Origin: Trochalopteron elliotii
Taxonomy: Eukaryota; Chordata; Aves; Passeriformes; Leiothrichidae
DNA: 64,000 nt
Reading direction: 5' to 3'
NCBI GenBank assembly: GCA_024734555.1
Contig: JANPWX010020040.1
Coordinates: forward strand, 1,330,241-1,394,240
Part shown: positions 59,349 to 64,000 of the stretch, piece after piece
How the letters are laid out: the number at the start of each line of letters is the position of its first letter
How positions within the stretch are numbered: the stretch's first letter is position 1
Translations under genes and position numbers: made by a program
Notes under the pieces: model-generated
Seen by the model: the letters and a program-made list of their open reading frames with translations, nothing else
Databases searched by the model: none
Told to the model about the DNA's origin: nothing

Positions 59349-60626
59349 CTAGGCTGGAATTGACATTTCTTTCTCTTCAGCAACAGCCTCCTCTCTCAAT
59401 GCAGTCTCTGGGCACTGAGTTAAGCCAGACAGTGGAATGGACCTGCTGTAAATAGTGTTGATAAATTGGGTAGATAACACATCATGGCCTGGTTTACCCC
59501 AGTGCACAGAGTAATAAAAAGGAGCTTCCACCTCAGAAAGGTCACGGTATTGACAAGGGGAACGGCTGTGGGAATGGCAGTTGTAGACGCCTGTCACTAA
59601 AGTCACTTTTCCACAGGAGATGCTGAAGGCCTTTTCCTCACTGCCCTCACCCCTGAGGGCATTTGATTTAGTGGTGCTGGGAAGCGTGTGAAGATGAGGA
59701 TCCATGGTGCCCAGGAGAACTCAGCTGCAAGGCTCTCCAAACCTCTCAGGATCCAGGCAATCCCAAAATGGCCAATTATGCAGGGACTTTTCCAACTTGA
59801 CCAAAATGGGGTAGACACCCCAGGGCTGGCTTAAGTGTCTTTAGATGCTTTTCCATCACATCCTGTGAAGCCACAAGGTCTTAGTGAGAGGGATGATATG
59901 GTGCCACCCAATCAGTCACAATTCTGCCAAGCAGTTCAGTGGTCTTATGTGGTAATTTTAAAAATGGTCTTTTTTTACCCTTACATTTCTCATTTCATAC
60001 ACAGGAGAGACCCATAATAGCCAACAGAGGACCCACCTAATAGACATCATTGAAACATCATTTTGGAGACAGTAGATCACTTGTGGGTCACAGACACTGA
60101 GCAGAACTTGGGTCAGGCATGATGGAGATAATCCAAAGAAATAGCTCCAATAGATAATTAGGAGTCTCAGACCACTCTGGGTAAATCTGCACCCAAACAT
60201 CTGGTCCTCAACAACCCTTCCCTTCCATTTGAGCCGTCAAAGTAAATGTGTTCAAAGACACCAAAGCAGAGATGATAGAAGAGGGAGTGCAGTGGGGCTG
60301 ACATGCATCCACAAATAACAGCAAATTGAATAATTGCTAAAGTCTTGCCTAGACTTGTGGTCTTTTTCATGTCACAGCACTTTTAAACAGATTTCCAATT
60401 AACATACCCAATATCAGGACTGGAAATTCAGGTCTAACAAGGTCTCATTAAAAAGCAAGGCATACAACCCACCAGCTGAATTCCATGGACTGTGCCAATT
60501 GGCACTGGGATGTGACATGATTATATAATAGCAGCCATTCTGTGTCACATCGAAGGTCCTTGTAGTCCAACAACCTTCCCTGACACTGGCCAGGAAAGTA
60601 TGTTTAAGAAACAGAATTGAGACCAA
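59349..60626 (-). other. Run of unidentified minus-strand open frames
   Basis: Five minus-strand frames of 67-118 codons follow one another here (60414-60626, 60167-60370, 59958-60200, 59603-59818, 59349-59705) in differing frames. The last, 118 codons from an ATG at 59703-59705, is followed about 14 bases beyond its stop by AATAAA. The 60167-60370 frame starts with MKKTTSLGK and a hydrophobic stretch. This arrangement would fit a decayed retroelement or pseudogene, but I recognise no diagnostic motif and cannot name a family. Chance is possible. Confidence 0.25.
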
Positions 60627-60699
60627 AATGCTTGTTACAATGATTTTTGCCCCAGTTACTCTTCCAGCACTCCAGAGCTTATGAGATTCCTAAATCAAA

Positions 60700-60760
60700 C
60701 TTGTACGTAAAGCACTTTGTACATCAATGAGAAAGTATGCACTAAGCAAAGGCATAGCGG
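60700..60760 (+). repeat. Possible CORE-SINE 3' tail
   Basis: 'gtacgtaaagcactttgtac' followed by 'atcaatgagaaagtatgcac' resembles the CORE-SINE tail (tgtaaagcactttgtaaatc ... gaaaagtgctatat). Confidence 0.45.
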
Positions 60761-62149
60761 TACGGTGGACAAAAGCATTTGTTCTCCCCAAAGAAGCTAA
60801 ACAAGTATGACAAAGTATTGATTCCATCATTTTATTTCAAGAGTGATGTCCATGGTCTTACTAGGAAAGGGAGTGTGTCCACAGTAGAGTGAGTTCCTTA
60901 GCTCTTTAATGTGTTGCGCTGCCCTAATAGAATTATAACAGATGTGGTTTTCTGAATGGGAGCAATAATGAGTTTGGCCACTTTCTCTGTCTTTTGACAA
61001 TTTACTTACTACAAAATGGGCTTAATAGTAGTTTCCAACAGCATGCATGTCCTACTCCCAGCTAGGAAACTCTTGTGAGTTTTTTATAAATGAGAATGAG
61101 GCTTTGGGGATATTCTTATTTTACATTAAGAATTGGCCCACACTGAGGACTAGAGTTGGATGTATCATCAATTTGTGTCAGTTACTACCATTTCAAATTC
61201 AAAGTGACATGAATTTGGAAACCTTGATTGATGCGAAACTGTGGCAAAAGGGCTGAGCTTGGCCAGGGTGGGAAATTGTAATGCCTTGAGAAGGTGACAG
61301 TAAACTGGTTCAGGGGAAACTTAAGCGAGGCCCAAACGATGACCTGTGCAAAGGCAATCTAATGATTTAATACCCCTGTTCCTGGAGAGTGATGTCATGA
61401 AGCCCAGAAGAGCAATACTTGCTTTGGCCACACAGCACAGTCTTCCAGGGAGCCAAGATCAGCTCATTAGACTGCAAGATCTGCACTCCTTGGAAGAAGC
61501 TGTTCCCCATCCAGTTTTGACAGTCTCAGCCAACCTGTGCCATCTGTCTGCGACAGCTCCCCAAACACACAGCAAAGCCTTTCTCAGAGCTCCTGCCACA
61601 TGGAGGGAACATTTCAGAGAGCTAGAAACAGTGGCCACTGTCAAGTGCAGTAGTTTTTGGCCCTCATGGCCACTTTGTCACAGATGTTGCTGAGGTCTTT
61701 TGTAATTTCCAGGCACTTCTGGAAGGCAAAAAAAATGCAGTAGTCACAAAATTAAAAAAGAAGTAGAAAAACCAAAATTGGTAAGCACCCACCTAATGAT
61801 TAATATTCTCCCTCTCCCCTACCTCTGACTGCAAACCTCCCTGCTTTATTGGTGGAATGACTTGAACCTGGGTTCCTGTGAAGTTAGTTTGGGTTAGTCT
61901 TGCAGAAGGCTCTGGGCTCTGAGTGATGGTGGGAAGTGAGATAATAGGGCCCTTAGCAACTCACCCTCACCTTAGTCTCATCCACTGGGCACATATCGGC
62001 TAATGCATTCACCTCCTATTGCTAAGCAAGTCAGGGTTATAAACATGATTTTCATAATTGGGTTTTAACATACATAGAAACCATCCAGCAGCGATGATAG
62101 CTTTGCACCAGAAGAGCCTTAAGATAGAGAACAGCTTCTCTGAAGTGTT
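60761..62149. other. Unique noncoding DNA
   Basis: The 61346-61693 plus frame (115 codons) is unrecognised and has a minus-strand counterpart at 61459-61644. No repeat recognised. Confidence 0.55.
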
Positions 62150-62520
62150 AAGAATCCCAGCATATTTATCTTAATAAGTTTTATTACAGCCTGCCAGTTT
62201 AAACCTAATGACTAATTTATCGTATAAAATACCAGCAATATATTTTTTGGTTTTGATAATTAATTATCTCAAACAAAGGTGATATTTATAAAACTGTCCA
62301 GAAATGGTATGTACATTAAAATTGCCTTGCAGCAGAAGATGAAATTATTACTAATATGGGATCAAATTATTACTGTATTGACTTAGTTATTTTATTAGCC
62401 CGTAATGGATTTCTTCATTATTTTCCCCGGGATTGTAGCATTCATGATTGCATTAAAGTCTGTTAATCTATGCAAATATCATTAGGAGCTACTAACAACT
62501 ATGGCAACTTTCTTCAATTT
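62150..62520. promoter_or_regulatory. Strong candidate developmental enhancer
   Basis: About 370 bp of A/T-rich but non-repetitive sequence packed with intact core sites. GATAATTAATTATC at 62255-62268 is a perfect 14-bp palindrome combining TAATTA with GATA at both ends. AACAAAGG at about 62272-62279 is a SOX/TCF-type site. ATGCAAAT at 62470-62477 is an exact POU octamer. Many ATTA/TAAT cores (TAATGA, TTATTA, TAATGG) and ATGGCAAC at the right end complete it. This texture is typical of deeply conserved enhancers near developmental regulators. Conservation itself cannot be shown from one sequence. Confidence 0.5.
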
Positions 62521-63889
62521 CAAGGAATGTGGTAAGTACTCCCAACATTGTTACATTCTGTTAGTGTGATGGGATTAACTCAGCCCCCAAGTCCTTGGGA
62601 CAGTGGGTGGGCAGCAGATCCCTGTGAGCCTTTCACGTTTAACAGATAGATAAAGTGGAAGGTGGGAATTTGTTCTTCTGCTTAAAAGGTGGCACAGTTT
62701 TCAGCTCCACCACTGTAACCCTGCCTGATGTCAACCAAGTCACTCGTTAGTTTGGAAAAGGGCCATGTCATATAAATTTCCTCTTTATTTCCAGCACTGC
62801 TGTCCATCCTCAAAAACAATAGCTCACCTCATGTCCCCATGTTTTAAAACTGCAGTGGGAATCAGGTATTTTCTAAAGGTCAGGTCATGGAGTTGTGGCT
62901 TTTCTGCGTGCAGAATGGGGCAGAGGCAAATAAGGAAGGTGAATTTTCAACAGTGGGCACAGCTTTCAAGTGTCTCATGTGTGATCTAATGCCTTCACAC
63001 TGATGTTTCAGAGGTGCTCAATGAACCATTTTTGAGAGGACTGAGATTGCTGCAGAGCTGTGAGTGTGTCTGTCAGTGTTTGTATCCACCACTTCAAAAA
63101 AATGTGGACAAATATTAAGCCTTGAATGTTTCCCTTTTCAACACCTCTAAAAACTGAAAGATGCATGCACGAGAAGAATGATAGATAAGGAAAAATACAC
63201 AGCTGCTGAATGGTATAACTATTTATCTCTATTACCTATTAGTCTAATTTCACATCTTCCATACTTAGATAATGAGGTTACAGACACCTTTGTAGTAACA
63301 CACACAAAATTAAATAGAAGAAAATCAGGTTAAATTGGATCACAGAGTGACAAGGATGGAATTTCATCTCCTTACCCATATCTGTCTGCCTGACTGTCTC
63401 TCTAAATAATCTAGATCCACAGCTTATATGCAAGCAAGATAATCCCGACAGGAACTTTCCAGCAGTGATTTCCAACTGATCAGTGGTACATTATTCCTGC
63501 AATATTAGGGTTTACAGTGAGCTTTCCTGTCATTTCTGAATGGCACCTGAAGCCTCCTCTTTGAATTGACCTTAGACTGAAATCAGTTTAGGTCCAATTA
63601 TGAAAGATACTGAACTCTGGGTGCCCTTGTTTTGCTCCATCAGCATGTGCACCACAACTGAGAGGAAGACAGGCTTTGAAAATGTTAAAGGCTTCAGTTT
63701 TTGACACAAAAGATGCATTGTGAACTATAAACAAGCAAAACGGACTTGAGATGTTGGTGAGCAATCCCACAGCCCCAGGGATTCACAGGACTCCTGTCTT
63801 TTCACTTAAACAGTAACAAGAGCCTCCCTCCCAAAAATCTCATTTGAAAAAAAACAACAGCCCAAAAACACTGCTGTGGTGTCAGAGCA
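62521..63889. other. Unique noncoding DNA
   Basis: No gene or repeat family recognised. Frames are under 75 codons and show no known domain. Confidence 0.55.
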
Positions 63890-64000
63890 AAGTAGTGTTA
63901 GATTAGCTATTTGCACCTCTGTAAATGAATTAATAAAATGTGATTGTTTTATGTTTGGCTGTCAATCTGCATTTGGCTCAGAGGGGATAATTTTAACTCA
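63890..64000. promoter_or_regulatory. Candidate conserved element cut by the window end
   Basis: GAATTAATAAAATGTGATTG is followed by CTGTCAATC at 63959-63967, which matches nine of ten positions of the PBX-PREP/MEIS composite site (CTGTCAATCA). Composition resembles the 62.2-62.5 kb block, so the two may be parts of one regulatory cluster. Confidence 0.3.

Noticed and set aside
62565..62640. Possible LTR start at TGTTAGTGTGATGGG
   Set aside because: No matching terminal repeat, primer binding site or polypurine tract was found.
1..64000. CRISPR array, prophage, operon or other prokaryotic system
   Set aside because: No spaced direct repeats, no tightly packed genes and no ribosome binding site pattern; CR1 elements show vertebrate DNA.
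1..64000. tRNA, rRNA or well-known small RNA genes
   Set aside because: No A-box/B-box pair with a cloverleaf, no rRNA blocks and no convincing C/D or H/ACA signature noticed; a covariance-model search would be needed to exclude weak cases.

Overview
The window reads as nuclear DNA from a bird: A/T-rich, with no operon structure and few repeats. The interspersed repeats I can name are CR1 LINE fragments of the avian type (3' ends whose reverse complement contains the familiar 'aatggtttgggttggaa' block, and one piece of CR1 reverse transcriptase) plus old CORE-SINE/MIR-like pieces shared by amniotes. I see no mammalian L1 or Alu. The species and chromosome cannot be told from the sequence, and a closely related reptile cannot be fully excluded.

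I found no open reading frame that I recognise as a known protein, and no tRNA, rRNA or CRISPR array. The longest frame (168 codons, 23941-24447) is about what chance gives in 64 kb on six frames. The window is best described as a gene desert, or the inside of a very long intron, with scattered candidate regulatory elements and one speculative first exon.

Layout. 0-12 kb: unique DNA with a paired (TTG)n/(CAA)n microsatellite near the left end, an old SINE at 4.9 kb and a candidate regulatory block at 11.1 kb. 12-22 kb: an (AAAT)n microsatellite, a candidate block at 12.7 kb, several CORE-SINE pieces, small tandem duplications, an internally deleted CR1 at 20.5 kb, and a CpG-containing block with NRF1-like and DR1-like sites at 21.65-21.93 kb. 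22-32 kb: mostly unique DNA, a palindromic RFX X-box-like site at 25.94 kb, a G-rich tract at 27.5 kb and a candidate block at 28.05-28.3 kb.

32-33 kb is the most gene-like spot. A TATAAAAG sits 85 bp upstream of an ATG in good context. The ATG opens a 72-codon frame with a hydrophobic, signal-peptide-like start and ends at a possible (weak) splice donor. I do not recognise the product, and chance remains the leading alternative.

34-46 kb carries most of the CR1 material: a decayed reverse transcriptase piece at 37.0-37.7 kb and 3' ends at 40.5 and 45.7 kb. 46-64 kb holds a second RFX-like site at 46.94 kb, a ZNF143-like site at 52.72 kb, an A20G10 tract at 53.85 kb, an unidentified run of minus-strand frames at 59.3-60.6 kb, and a strongly enhancer-like A/T-rich block at 62.15-62.52 kb with a perfect palindrome, an octamer and a SOX-type site. 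All regulatory calls rest on motif recognition by eye; a cross-species alignment is the deciding test.
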